NCBI GenBank assembly: GCA_964019425.1
Contig: OZ025801.1
Coordinates: 496,001 to 560,000, forward strand
Direction: 5' to 3'
Length of the DNA: 64,000 nt
From: Flectonema sp. DT1601
Lineage: Eukaryota > Euglenozoa > Diplonemea > Diplonemida > Diplonemidae
The position numbers were made by a program, and so were the translations under genes. The notes under the pieces were generated by a model, which had not been told where the DNA came from, searched no databases, and saw only the letters and a program-made list of their open reading frames with translations. Below are positions 40,786-51,280 of this stretch, piece after piece. The first letter of the stretch is position 1; every line of letters starts with the position of its first letter.

Positions 40786-42885
40786 TTGTTGTTGCCTCTG
40801 AAGTTGTCCATCAGTTCTTCTATTAAATTGCTGACCACGCTGAGCATGACTCTGAGTTTTCTGCTGCGTATATTCAACATAAATAATACTTCCCTCCTTG
40901 ATGTCGTAATCTTTACAAACGCTGTTCATATTTTCCAGCTTGACTCCATTCTTTGTGGTCAATTTCTGCAACGGTTGAGGAATTTTCCATTTTTCAGCTA
41001 TAGACTCCTTCAGTTTTTTTACCTTTACCTTTGCCCAATTCCCATTCAACATCAGCTGCTCATCCTTAGCGGTATCAACGATTTCGATTTGACCTTTCCA
41101 CTCGTTATTATTCTTCGTAGTTATTTGAGGATGATCAAAGTATCTCGTATGCCATGATTCAGATGAGTGTTCGCATCTATCGATGAGACAAGTGTGTCGA
41201 AATAATTTCTGATGATCTGGGTCGTTAATAAGCGGACAAACACCATCCTTTTCACACATCATGATTAGAATATTTGACTCGTCGGTTACTCCACGAGACA
41301 AACGTCTTTTCGAAGTGCTTGTTGCTGGAGGAGGTTCAGTTGGTGGCGCAGGTACCACTGGTGGAGGAGGATAAGTAGGAGGAGTTGGTGGCACTGCCGT
41401 AGGAGAACAGAAGATAACAGTCATATTTTTAGCACATCTATGAGTTATGCTGTCGATGTCTTTTTCTGTTGGTCTTAATCCGTCAATCGATCCCACAGTC
41501 ATCCCCGGCTGTAGACCTAATTCACAAGCCATCTCATCACGAGATGAATCAATTATTTTAATAGAATTATTAACCCACAACAAGTCTATATCTAAACTGT
41601 TACCTCTTTGAATGATAACTGATATTTCAATTGTTCCACGTTGTTGTTGTTTTGGAGAATCAGTTTTTCGTCTTTGAGTCTGATACAAACTTTTATTCTT
41701 CCCACTTAGTATTAATGGAATTGAACCTTCCGTTGGGGACAGTGTCGCACTGTCAGGTGGAGGATTAGGAGGTGGGGTTGGTATCCTCTGAATTGGATCT
41801 GCTGGTGGCGATGGAGGTGACGGTGGAGGCGGAGGTCGGCACTCCTCTAACCCTTTTGCTTGTTGATCATTCAACGACGACACATTCTCATGTTGTACTT
41901 CTTTAATGTTCTGACGCATCTCCTTTTCCACGGATACGATTCGAGTGACTTGTAACTTGTGAAGAGTTTTTATGAAAGTCGTTTGTTGTTTTTTCGAAGA
42001 AGAATTCTGTTCAGCGAGGGTGGAATTTCTAACCATTTGCTCAGATATCTCAAATGACTCTCTGTCGACCGTCTGCTGTTCTTGAAGATGCTTTGCTGCT
42101 GCAGCTGCCGCAGTTGCTGCCGCCTCGGCTTCTTCGGTTTCCCGTTGCAGTCTGTCAGCTTCCCTCTTTTCCTGTCCTTCCTTTTCTAGTTGTTGTTTAG
42201 CCTCTTGTGCTTCAGCAGCTTTTCGCTCGTCTTCCGCCAATGCTGCGGCTGCTGCTGCTGCTGCTGCCTCTGCCTGTTTCTCATTCTCAAGTCGCTCCAT
42301 TTCTTTTAGTCTTTCAATCTCTTCCTCCTCGTCTGCCAATCTCTGTTTTTCAGCGGCCTCTGCTTCAGCGAGGGATTTCGCTTTTTCATCTTCTTCGGCA
42401 GCTTTTTTAGCGGCTTCTCTTACTTTTGCGTCATCAGACTTTGATTCTGAAATGCCGTTTGTTGCCTTTGATGATTTTTTGTCTTTCTTAGTTTTTGTTT
42501 TTGTAACAAGTTGAGAGTCTGTAAGAGTGGTATCCTTTGAGGCTTCAGGCTCAGGTACTACTACTTCTGCGGTAGGTGACGCAGTGGCGTCAGGCAACTT
42601 CGCAGGAAGAGGTAAATCCTGTGGGGAGAGTTCCTCAGACTTGCGAGCTTTTTGGTTGGCTTTCGATCTCTTCTTTTTCTCTCTCTTTTTCTGGTTTTGA
42701 ATCAGCTTCAATTCTGCTTCAGTTTTAACGTCGCTTACCACTTTCGTAAATCTTCCTCTGTTCATTGCATCTCGTTCTCTCTTATTCAGATTTAACCAAA
42801 ATAAAGCAACTCCAGCAACTGCTACGGCGAAGGAGAGAATTGCAACGAAAACGGTTGAGTCAAATGACCCATCAGAATGACTCAT
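40230..42885 (-). CDS. TM-anchored coiled-coil, PDZ-like, Ubl and polyQ protein
   Basis: Four exons (42885-40603, 40535-40467, 40400-40345, 40266-40230) close to 815 codons with consistent phases. Order: TM helix at residues ~12-32 (VFVAILSFAVAVAGVALFWL); a Lys/Glu/Ala-rich single helix to ~300 (EEEIERLKEMERLENEKQAE); a Pro-rich stretch (~350-385); a PDZ-like domain ~415-490 (IDLLWVNNSIKIIDSSRDEM, LGLQPGMTVGSIDG); a second Pro-rich stretch; a Cys/His cluster ~535-580 (CPLINDPDHQKLFRHTC); a ubiquitin-like domain ~590-672 (KVKKLKESIAEKWKIP, LTTKNGVKLENM, IKEGSIIYVEY); a CAG/CAA-coded Gln tract (~697-720); and a C-terminus from the small exons. It looks like a scaffold on the cytosolic face of a membrane. 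The combination is not one I know. Confidence 0.75.
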
Positions 42886-43515
42886 CGTATGGTTGGTATC
42901 TTTTTAATTTAGTACTCTTGTTTGCTGTTTTTAATGGGACAGATTCCTAGATTTCATTTCATGCTCAAAAGTCTAGAGGTAAAATAAATAAATAAAGACA
43001 GAGTTGAAACTGACTACACTTTTCCGATAATTTCATGTAATCAACAACAGCTGTTAAAGTTTGAAATAATAATAAAAATTAAACAAAGAAAAAAAAAAAC
43101 ATGTAACTATTACTGCACTGGAAAAGCTATCATGTTGGGACAGGTATTTCTAGAATAAGAAAAATTCATAAAAAAATAAATACCTCAAAACACAACACAT
43201 GAATAAAAAAAAGTTACAGAACCGAAAAAAAGAAAAAAAAAAAGTGTAAAGCGAATGTCTTGACACACGACGTTGAACACACGAAATAGCTTTATGTCCC
43301 TAAAATAAAGTTATGGACATAAGAAGACTGGTATAACAGAACCACTTTATAAAAACACACAAAGAGGATACGTTCGTGAAAAGGACGATTAACACTTGTC
43401 CTCCAGTCGAGAGGGTAAAATAAAATAAAACTGTTTTTATCTATCAGATATATACCCGGAGCTGTTAGTTGGGGTCGATTTTTTTTATGTTTTTCTTAAT
43501 TTTTTAGTTTCTATT
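42886..43515. other. Intergenic, no gene seen
   Basis: A-rich, few long runs; contains the promoter side of the scaffold gene and the 3' UTR of the phosphatase gene. Confidence 0.4.
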
Positions 43516-44514
43516 CTACTGTGACTTCTTTCTAGCAGCAACAGGATCAGCAGTGAATAATGTTTTACCCTTAGCATCATGGTAACTGATTACAGTCTGC
43601 TCAGCAGTGACCACGAATGATGAGAACCCTCCATCAGTTCCGTAAGTGTTCTCACTGTCCATGTGGAATTTCATACTTCCGGAAGGAACATCCTTCTCAT
43701 GTTTTGGAGAATAGCAGCACTCCTTTCCTGCTCCTGACAACACAAATGTCATTCCCTTGTTCTCAAAGTGACCAAGACAGTGATCATGTCCAGCAATGTA
43801 ACCTGATGCTTCATACTTAGTCAATAATGGCAACACCTCTTGAATTAACTGTTCAGTAGGTCCATGCTCACACTGAGAGTAAATTGGGTAATGACCAGCA
43901 ACCCACAAATAGTCAGCAGTAGAGGCAGCCATCTGCTGCTCCAGCCACTGCAATTGAGTTCCTGCCAACTCAACGTGCTCTGGTGCCGGTCCAGTTGGTT
44001 TGACAAAAACGTTCTTCTCTTCATCATGGTAACTCATACCAGAGAACACAACAGTGTCGATGTAAATCACTTGAGTAGTGACGTTCTTACCGCCACTCAT
44101 GAAGGACTTTGAGAAAGTGTAGAAAAGTGATGGAAAGTTCCATCTCTTCGATAACTGAGAGTAGGCAATCTGAGCAGTGACGTTACCCTCGTGATCGTGA
44201 TTACCAGCAACAACGTACCATGGAACTTGAAGCTTCGGGTGGTTGAAAACATCTTCAAAAGTGGAGTGGAATCTGCTGCAATGATCATCTCCGTGAATTC
44301 CGGAGCTGTAGAAATTGTCACCAAGAGCGAGAACGAATTCCGTGTTTCCTAAAGTCTGAGCTACGGCACCCATTCCTTTGTTGTTGTCGACTTCTCCAGG
44401 AGCTGTTGGGTCAGTGTCAGAAGTACCTCCCCAGTCACCAATCGCAAGAAAACTCATCGAGTCTGCTGCCGACGCAGCTGCAGCAGCAGCGAGAAGAGCG
44501 GTGGTTCGCATCAT
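43516..44514 (-). CDS. ACP5-like: Purple (tartrate-resistant type) acid phosphatase
   Basis: Secreted or lysosomal binuclear-metal phosphomonoesterase. 332 residues, the size of animal ACP5. An Ala-rich signal peptide (residues 1-17) is followed by all five metal-ligand blocks: GDWGG (Asp27), GDNFYSSG, GNHDHEG, GHYPIYS and GHDHCLGH. The Tyr of GDNFY is the charge-transfer ligand that gives these enzymes their colour. N-glycosylation sites N-V-T occur twice. Full length, no breaks. Small-type (35-kDa) enzymes of this kind occur in animals and many protists; plant large-type PAPs have an extra N-terminal domain missing here. Confidence 0.95.
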   Translation of the reverse strand: MMRTTALLAAAAAASAADSMSFLAIGDWGGTSDTDPTAPGEVDNNKGMGAVAQTLGNTEFVLALGDNFYSSGIHGDDHCSRFHSTFEDVFNHPKLQVPWYVVAGNHDHEGNVTAQIAYSQLSKRWNFPSLFYTFSKSFMSGGKNVTTQVIYIDTVVFSGMSYHDEEKNVFVKPTGPAPEHVELAGTQLQWLEQQMAASTADYLWVAGHYPIYSQCEHGPTEQLIQEVLPLLTKYEASGYIAGHDHCLGHFENKGMTFVLSGAGKECCYSPKHEKDVPSGSMKFHMDSENTYGTDGGFSSFVVTAEQTVISYHDAKGKTLFTADPVAARKKSQ

Positions 44515-45032
44515 TATTATTTTTTATTCGGCTGACGAACAAAAGACATTAAAATTCCATTCACTTAACTACTACAAACCCACACAAGTCAAACTATTCT
44601 ACAGAAACAGTAGACCGGATCAATATTTCCACTAAAGCGAAGTGGTAATATATTTCGTGGAAAAAAAAAAATAATTTTTAAAAAAAAAAAAAGATAAAAA
44701 CGTAAATCCGATTGCTCATACTGGCAAACGGCATTTGCCTTAAGCAGTAAAAGAATAAATAATATCTATTAGATGAATACAAGAAGTAACAAAAAAACGA
44801 ATGAAAATATAATTTAAAAGACAGCAATAAGACTGTCTGAGGATAAGGAAGTTAACTACAGAAGGACTATACTCTGAGGGAATACTTTAACTAAGTGATC
44901 CTTGACTATCAAAGGGATCCGAAGAGACGAAGAGTCCAAACCATCACATTGTCTGTGATTACAATAAATATATATAAAATTAAACAGAAGAAGAAGTAAA
45001 TCATCATTCCATTAACTACGGAAGGAGGAGGT
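44515..45032. other. Intergenic, no gene seen
   Basis: Moderate A/T runs only; includes a homopurine block near 45020. Nothing coding. Confidence 0.4.
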
Positions 45033-46319
45033 CTATGAAGAACTGCTATGAGACTCCACCCTGAGAACGTCTTTAATTGGGTGGCTACTCATGAATGATG
45101 CAAACACCTTACGAATATGAAGTGGCATTCCAGTCTTACGAAGAAATTCAATACCAAATGATGAAAGGAATGTCTTCGCATCCATTGCAGTAAATTGCAT
45201 ACAGATGTCAAAAGGATAAGAAGGGATGAGTAAACCAATCATACCGTCATCAGTCATAATTACCTCATTAATAAGCTCCAGCAAGATAGCAGATTCAATC
45301 ACGCCCGATGCAAGTTCAATTCGGATATCAACTTTTGTAATCGCTACATTTCTAACACTCGGAGGAAATCCTTCAGTTATTTTTAAAAAAGGAATAAAAC
45401 AAACAGCTTCAGGAGCCATATAAACAGTAGTTTGAACAGTACTCCCAAGCTGGTTAAAAGTTGGTTCAACTTGAGAGACTGTCATCGGAACGTAATTTTC
45501 TTTAATATCACCGCGAGAGTCAATTTCTCTAACGATAATAGTTAACCGAGCAGAAGACTCTGATTCTATTAATTCTGATGTTCTGTCTGAAGTAGTTAAC
45601 TTTGCTAATGTTGAATAGACATCTTTTTTAAGAAGGGGAATACTAAATGATCCCATCGGTGACATTTCTGATACACTACCAGGACTAGCTGCGTAGTAAT
45701 AGTCAATATCAGCATGCATCGATAGTACAGAGATTGCTAGGGAGGCGGCGACAATGTCAATGTATGCTGTTCCACAAGGTTTGGTTAATAAAATTGGAAA
45801 TCGTTGTTTGTCCATGTGGCTGACTTCAAAATCTAATTCCTGTTGTGTGTTTACCATCTTGCCATCAATTTGAAGGATAATGTGACCAATTTTTAAACCA
45901 CTTTTCTCTGCTACACTTTCAGGTTTTACGTCGACGATTTCAAGACCAGTCACGGCGTCGTTTCCTAATAGAGGTGATCTTTCCTCTGGTTCAACAGTCA
46001 CACCAAGTAAACGTTCCCCTTTTAAATCTACCCAAATTGTTATTGGTTCTCGCTTCGACCATGCTCTCAACATTTTTCTTTCACGTCGTCTTCTGTAAAT
46101 GCAAAACAACAATGATGCATAACAAATGACTGAAATAACAACTATTATTGCAATTTCATATCCAGCTAGTAGGGGTCCGTCTGACATGTCTCTGTCATCT
46201 AGCAGCGGAGGTTGTACCGTAATAGTTGTACTCAGTGTAGCTGTCGGAACATTTCTAGAGAGGGAAATAGTCTCAGAACCAGTCAATGTGATTGTCGCCG
46301 TAGTAATGTTTGATGACAT
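45033..46319 (-). CDS. Single-pass membrane protein with cytosolic PDZ domain
   Basis: 428 residues, one exon. N-terminal Thr/Ser-rich ectodomain of ~50 residues with N-X-T near the start (SSNITTATITLTGSE), no cleaved signal evident, TM ~52-75 (YEIAIIVVISVICYASLLFC) with a strong basic stop-transfer (YRRRRERKMLRAWSKRE). Residues ~95-185 are PDZ-like: LLGVTVEPEE, GLEIVDVKPESVAEKSGLKI, GHIILQIDGKMVNTQQELD. The remaining ~240 residues form an unrecognised beta-rich domain (TVQTTVYMAPEAVCFIPFLK, LASGVIESAILLELINEVIM). The gap between PDZ-bearing scaffold genes (this one and 40230-42885) is filled only by the phosphatase, but their sequences do not suggest a recent duplication. Confidence 0.75.
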   Translation of the reverse strand: MSSNITTATITLTGSETISLSRNVPTATLSTTITVQPPLLDDRDMSDGPLLAGYEIAIIVVISVICYASLLFCIYRRRRERKMLRAWSKREPITIWVDLKGERLLGVTVEPEERSPLLGNDAVTGLEIVDVKPESVAEKSGLKIGHIILQIDGKMVNTQQELDFEVSHMDKQRFPILLTKPCGTAYIDIVAASLAISVLSMHADIDYYYAASPGSVSEMSPMGSFSIPLLKKDVYSTLAKLTTSDRTSELIESESSARLTIIVREIDSRGDIKENYVPMTVSQVEPTFNQLGSTVQTTVYMAPEAVCFIPFLKITEGFPPSVRNVAITKVDIRIELASGVIESAILLELINEVIMTDDGMIGLLIPSYPFDICMQFTAMDAKTFLSSFGIEFLRKTGMPLHIRKVFASFMSSHPIKDVLRVESHSSSS

Positions 46320-47284
46320 TTCATGTGATTATTTGTACACAACTTTCTATAAATGAAAAGACTATTCGACGTAAAAAAAAAAAAAAAAAAACTCTTCACT
46401 TGACGTTGACTAGGGCATCTCATAATTGAACCTCTCTGTTGAACTGTTTTTTCGAATGAGAATTTTTATTTGTCAAGAAAAACTCAGAACCATAAATTTT
46501 ACTAAAATAAGAAGTGCCGGAGCAACACCAAACAACAAGAACTGCTCTGTTAACACCCTCCGGGAAAAGAGAGGAAAATAACGAGGATCACACACGTACG
46601 TACGGTTATGACTCATACACAATGAGGTCGAGAAAAGACTGACCACTATTGCTAATAACGAGGTGAAACAAAAAAAAGAAAAAGAAAATATACATGTGAA
46701 AAGAAGATAGCTTGCAGCATACTTTAATTTTTTTTAATTTTTTTTTAACTTTTTTAATTCTCATTTTGGATATTCTTCTTTAGTTGAGGCGCCGTGACGT
46801 CAACATAGAGAAGCTTAATGTACACCAAGAACAGACACTTAATAAATATTTAAGAAAATATTATCGTTTCGGGGGAGATACAACATCTGATTGTCGACGT
46901 TCGAGGTTGTTGTGAGTAAAGCAGCCACGCTATCTATCTTTGTATAAAAAAAAAAAGAAGAAGAAGAAGAAGAACAAGAACAAGAACAAGAAAATTGGTG
47001 AGGGGCGTGAATAAATTGTGTGAGAGAATTTTTTTTTTTTTTTTTCCTTTTGTTCGATATGAGAGCAACAGTGCCTTTCAACAATTAATTGAAAGGCACA
47101 CAAAGCCAGATCAATCCTTTTCCCGAATGAAGGGCAAAGGAGGGAAAGTGAGATGGCCCAGATATATATTTTTTTCTAGTCATCGCGTACGATCATCTCA
47201 CACGTTTTTTTTTTTTTTTTATATTGCGTTTTTTTTTTTGGGCTTGCTTTTTCTTTTTTTTTTTTTTTCCCTTCAACAAGCACT
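46320..47284. other. Intergenic; perfect hairpin at 47071-47099
   Basis: An 11-bp perfect stem GTGCCTTTCAA/TTGAAAGGCAC with a 7-base loop lies 186 bases beyond the racemase-like gene's stop codon side. Also (AAG)n/(GAACAA)n at 46950-46992. No gene seen. Confidence 0.6.
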
Positions 47285-48268
47285 CTAATAATAAGCGCTC
47301 TTTGAACCAGAAGAGTGCATGTGATTGATGAGAGTCACTGCATCGAACACAGGACGTTTGCATTCTTTTTTTAACTCATCTGCGTAAGCTGGAAGTTCAG
47401 TGCACTCAAGGAGGAGGCAACAAATTGATCTGTCCTTCTCCAAGACTTCTTTAACCTTCTTGACAAGCGCTGGTTGGACGACTTCGCAATTAACCGTGTC
47501 CCCCTTCGCAACTGCGTCAAAGCCTTCTACGTCTTGGCATCCCATAATGAGAAACCTATCATGCGAATGATCCTCAAGGTGACAAATTTTTAACAGCTTC
47601 CTTAAAGCTTCTGGAGTTAGAGTCACGCTGTTGGCAGTTAAAATCAAAACCTTTTCATCCTCTTGGTAGACAGATGCTAGCAAAGAACACTGCATCAAAC
47701 TTGAAAGGTAGACTGGAAGGTTAGTCATCATTCCCACCTTAGCCTGATACCATTGCATGAATCCACAATCACCAGTGATTCCTGATACGCCAAGTCTTTC
47801 AAGTTGTCTGACGCAATGCAACATGTTTTCAGCAATCTCTTCATCCCAGTATCCTTCTTGGGCTCTTTCGAAGGTGAGTCCAGCGCACATGACTCTTCTG
47901 GTGAGGAATCCGAAACTATCGTCGCTGTCTACGTCACCCGGGATGGACTTGTAGTCGTAGTGAATTCTAATAATTCCAACAGTCTTTGATGCCCTCTTTT
48001 GGTCGATCAGACGCTGTTCGTCACACCTCTCATAATCATCAACTCGTTTCTGGAGTTCAGTCATCTTCGCGACATTGGCCTCATGTTTTCGCGACAGGTC
48101 CTTAAGTCTCCCAACGTGGTCTTCAATGCGCTCAACTCTACCAAGAACATCCTGCGCCTTTGATAGAGTTTCATTAGTCTTAGAAACTCCCTTTTTCTTC
48201 GAGTTCTTCTTCGCAGCTGGCTTTCTTGGGGCAGATCTTGGTGGAGATGATGCTTGAGTGAAACCCAT
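47285..48268 (-). CDS. Asp/Glu racemase-fold protein with N-terminal coiled coil
   Basis: 327 residues, one exon. Residues 1-90 are basic then coiled coil (RPRKPAAKKNSKKKG-like start; VLGRVERIEDHVGRLKDLSR). From ~95 the aspartate/glutamate/hydantoin racemase fold is seen: TVGIIRIHYDYKSIPGD, GVSGITGDCGFM with Cys168, LILTANSVTLTPEALRKLLK, and LLLECTELPAYADELKKECK with Cys289, then FDAVTLINHMHSS. The two Cys are the usual two-base catalytic pair, so racemase or related lyase activity on an amino-acid-like substrate is plausible; substrate is not evident. The start IRIHYDYK replaces the usual GG(M/L)G motif, so this is a distant subgroup. Cytosolic by default. Confidence 0.72.
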   Translation of the reverse strand: MGFTQASSPPRSAPRKPAAKKNSKKKGVSKTNETLSKAQDVLGRVERIEDHVGRLKDLSRKHEANVAKMTELQKRVDDYERCDEQRLIDQKRASKTVGIIRIHYDYKSIPGDVDSDDSFGFLTRRVMCAGLTFERAQEGYWDEEIAENMLHCVRQLERLGVSGITGDCGFMQWYQAKVGMMTNLPVYLSSLMQCSLLASVYQEDEKVLILTANSVTLTPEALRKLLKICHLEDHSHDRFLIMGCQDVEGFDAVAKGDTVNCEVVQPALVKKVKEVLEKDRSICCLLLECTELPAYADELKKECKRPVFDAVTLINHMHSSGSKSAYY

Positions 48269-48984
48269 TATTTTTTTTTAAATAAAAAGATCAAAAAGGT
48301 TGCTGGGGGGAAAGGGGGGGGTTGAATGTTTGAATTTATAAAACACAACTGTATTGTATCATATTAACATAACGATAATTTAACAATCTGTTAAGGATAC
48401 AGTGAACTATGGGTAATATGCTTAACATAGCCTTTTTGTAAGTAACAACTATTAGGGTTTCGAGAGTAATCCATGTACCTCTTAACCTCTAAAACTCAGT
48501 CGGTTCGTAGAAGAAGTATTTCTGTGAAAGGGAAAAAACTCCGTAAAGTTCTAAAAATATCCAATTTTCAAGAGAATCTTTCCAAATCAAGTAAATCTCC
48601 CTTCCCTGCTAAGGGGAATTTCGAAGTTCCATACGTGAAGAAACACTCTTGTGAGGAACAAGAGTGTTATTTTCCCCTTCCCAGTAGCAGCCTATCCTGT
48701 AAAGAAAAAGAAATATAACTGAGCCTTTTTGTTCTCGTTCGGTAATTAAAAAAAGGGTTAAAAACATAGATGGAAGTTCCCTCCAAATTTGGAGTGTAGG
48801 GAACTTCCATATATGTAAAATGAAAAATTCTATAATAAAATAATAATTTTTTTTTACATTTCCCTCAATAATAAAATTTTCTAATAACAATTTGACAAAT
48901 AAAACAATATTTAAAAAAAAAAAAAAAGATGTACAAAAAAAAAAAAAAAAAAAAAAAGAAATCTAATCAAAACAATACAAAATA
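48269..48984. other. Intergenic with two inverted-repeat elements
   Basis: 48601-48690: nested arms CTGCT..AGGGGAA and TTCCCCTT..AGCAG around a perfect AACACTCTTGT/ACAAGAGTGTT stem. 48764-48817: ACATA-ATGGAAGTTCCCT and AGGGAACTTCCAT-TATGT (one mismatch in 19) around CTCCAAATTTGGAG. The first 150 bases match the family at 53045-53110 (AACACAACTGTATTGTATCA, TAACGATAATTTAACA). No gene. Confidence 0.65.
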
Positions 48985-49758
48985 TCATTCAGCTAACTGA
49001 GGGATTTGAACGTATGTGCCTTGTTTTGGCGGTGAATTCGCATGCTGTGATGGATCGATGTCATCAAAAGAATCACTGTCTGCGTACAGAGCATTCTTAA
49101 ATGAAGGTTGGTTTGGATTCGGATTGCTAAAAGCAGTTTTAATGTTATCCAATTCGAACTGTTTGTGTGAAGCCGTACCGTCAGACGAATTGAGTCTCCT
49201 ACGAACAATGTATCCTGATATTGCTGCAAACCAAATGACTGCATAGAAACAAGCAATCCAAAAAAGAGGATTTCTTATGTAAGTTGTTTTATCATTCCAA
49301 AGTCTGACATTCAAGGGAACAGCTGGTTCGTACCAACAGGTCTGAAGAGATCCTATTTCTCCATACTTTTGTAAGAATCTTTCCGCTTCTTTCTCTGAAG
49401 ATCTAAAGCCACCATCATGCGATGACCAACAAGTTGATTGAAGTAAAGTATTATTAACTACGTATTCAACTGTAATAAAACTACGAAATCCATTATGTGT
49501 CTGCTGAACTGCTGATATTCCCTTAACGAGACAAGTCACTTCAGCATCACGTCCATTCACATCATCGGAAAACCTCTCTCTCGATCTAACTTCTTTCCAT
49601 GCTTGCAATGCTATAAAGCACATGCAAAATACGGCAAGCAACCCAGTTACTACCAGAACCACCTTCATGGCTACTACTGTTTTAGATTGTGGTGGATCGT
49701 CCATACTGTCACCGTCGTCATTCCACTCCTTGGTGGGGCTGGTGGCTTCGTATGACAT
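48985..49758 (-). CDS. Two-TM protein with ~110-residue luminal/extracellular domain
   Basis: 257 residues, one exon. Cytosolic acidic N-terminus, TM1 ~30-52 (VVLVVTGLLAVFCMCFIALQ), an external domain with three Cys (EVTCLVKGIS, LLQSTCWSSHDGGF, LQTCWYEPAVPLNVRLW), TM2 ~160-185 (PLFWIACFYAVIWFAAISGY) and a ~70-residue cytosolic tail. The external part ends in a 'G....C.YNP..P..V.L'-like motif reminiscent of DUF3592 and of BK-channel beta subunits, which share this topology. Either relation is only by pattern; function unknown. Confidence 0.6.
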   Translation of the reverse strand: MSYEATSPTKEWNDDGDSMDDPPQSKTVVAMKVVLVVTGLLAVFCMCFIALQAWKEVRSRERFSDDVNGRDAEVTCLVKGISAVQQTHNGFRSFITVEYVVNNTLLQSTCWSSHDGGFRSSEKEAERFLQKYGEIGSLQTCWYEPAVPLNVRLWNDKTTYIRNPLFWIACFYAVIWFAAISGYIVRRRLNSSDGTASHKQFELDNIKTAFSNPNPNQPSFKNALYADSDSFDDIDPSQHANSPPKQGTYVQIPQLAE

Positions 49759-51003
49759 TTTTTTTGTTTTCGTATTTTACAATCAGAAACAAGACCTACA
49801 AAAGAAATAAAAGTAAAGATGTCAACAATTACCAACCAAAAGAGATGAAAATACAAAATTCTGATCGCAATAATGTTTCAATGTCGGACCTGTTGTAGAA
49901 AAGTTTTTTTAAAGAAAAAAAAAAAAAAATAACTCCAAAAAACTGTAAAATAAATAGAAGCAAGGGAATGAGCAATTCGTTCACCAGGGATTATTAATCG
50001 AGGCCAGAGAAGTCGGACTTCCAGAGAAACTCTCACAGTTGAGAAAGAAACCAGAAGTGACTACCCAGACCCAGTGTAAGAGACGGCTGATAACGCCAAG
50101 AGAGGGAATAAAATAATTTTAAAATAAATAAAAAAAAGTAAACATAATATGACACTGTCGCTATATATTTTGCCAGGTCACAGGGCGTGAACGATCTTAA
50201 TAATGGGATAGATGTAGGAAGAGAGGGTCAAAGAAAATAAAGGGAGAGAAGACAAACCATCAGCTCCTATACTATCAAAAAAAGAAAGAAAAAAAAACAA
50301 GAAACCGATTTCAATGTTGTAATTCTCCTCTCCACTTCATTCTTAAAAAAAGGAATGTATGATGCGCGATCATTTGATCAAAAAAAAGTTGCTGGTTTTT
50401 TGTTTTTTTTTCTTAATATAACAACGTGTTGTTAGTTGGTTTTTTATGCACGAAAGTTGTGGTTGTCGCCAAAACATTAGTTTTTTTTTAGCTCCAAATG
50501 TTTAAATGTACAAAAATTGTAGAGAGAAAAAGGGAAGTACTTTCTAAGGGGAAAAAAAAAAAAAAAAAAAAAAAGAAACTAGTAAAAATTGCTTAGAGCC
50601 CCACTGAGACTGCGAGCCTACAAATGACAAGCAAATCCTGCAGAACCATAGCAAGTTTTTTTTTTTTTTTTTTTTTTTTAAAAACATATAAAAAGGGTGT
50701 GCTTAGAATACATCCCTCACGAGAAGGCAATAAACAAAAAAAGACATCACACAAAGTTACTACAATATTTCACAACTGATTTTTTGTTAAGTGAATACCG
50801 TCAAACTTTAGCATGATGCCTGCAGAAAACAAAAATAAAAACCAGAACAACACACGATAGAGAACTCAAAAGGCAGATAGTACATATTCCGTGCCGCTGA
50901 TAACTTTTTTTTTTTTTTTTTTTGTTATAGTTCTCCATAGGTGGTTGTTTAGGATAATAAAAATAATTTTTTTTTTTTTTTGAATTTTTTGTTTTTATAA
51001 AAA
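49759..51003. other. Gene-poor; short repeats
   Basis: Segment 50028-50075 recurs in diverged form at 16935-16980. Segment 50447-50505 resembles the dispersed repeat of the window ends (GCCAAAACATTAGTTTTTTT). No gene seen. Confidence 0.4.
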
Positions 51004-51280
51004 GCATACTTGTACCCCTTTAAAGGGGGCAAAATAAAGGGGAAATTAAAGGGCTTTTAATGCCCTTTAATTTCCGTAATTCCAAAATAAAGGGGAAATA
51101 AAGGGCTTTTAATCCAAATAAAGGGCTTTTTTTCCTTTTTTTCCAAAATAAAGGGGAAATAAAGGGGAAATAAGCGGAATAAAGGGGGGTGGGAAAGCCC
51201 CTTTATTTCCGCTTTATTTATTAAATCCCAAGGCACCCACCACGCTGCGTCATCCTAAGTCGGAAAGGAAATTACTCGAA

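Noticed and set aside
40495-41157. Plus-strand 220-codon Leu-rich frame
   Set aside because: Antisense of the Gln tract (CAG/CAA read as CTG/TTG) in a gene with solid exons.
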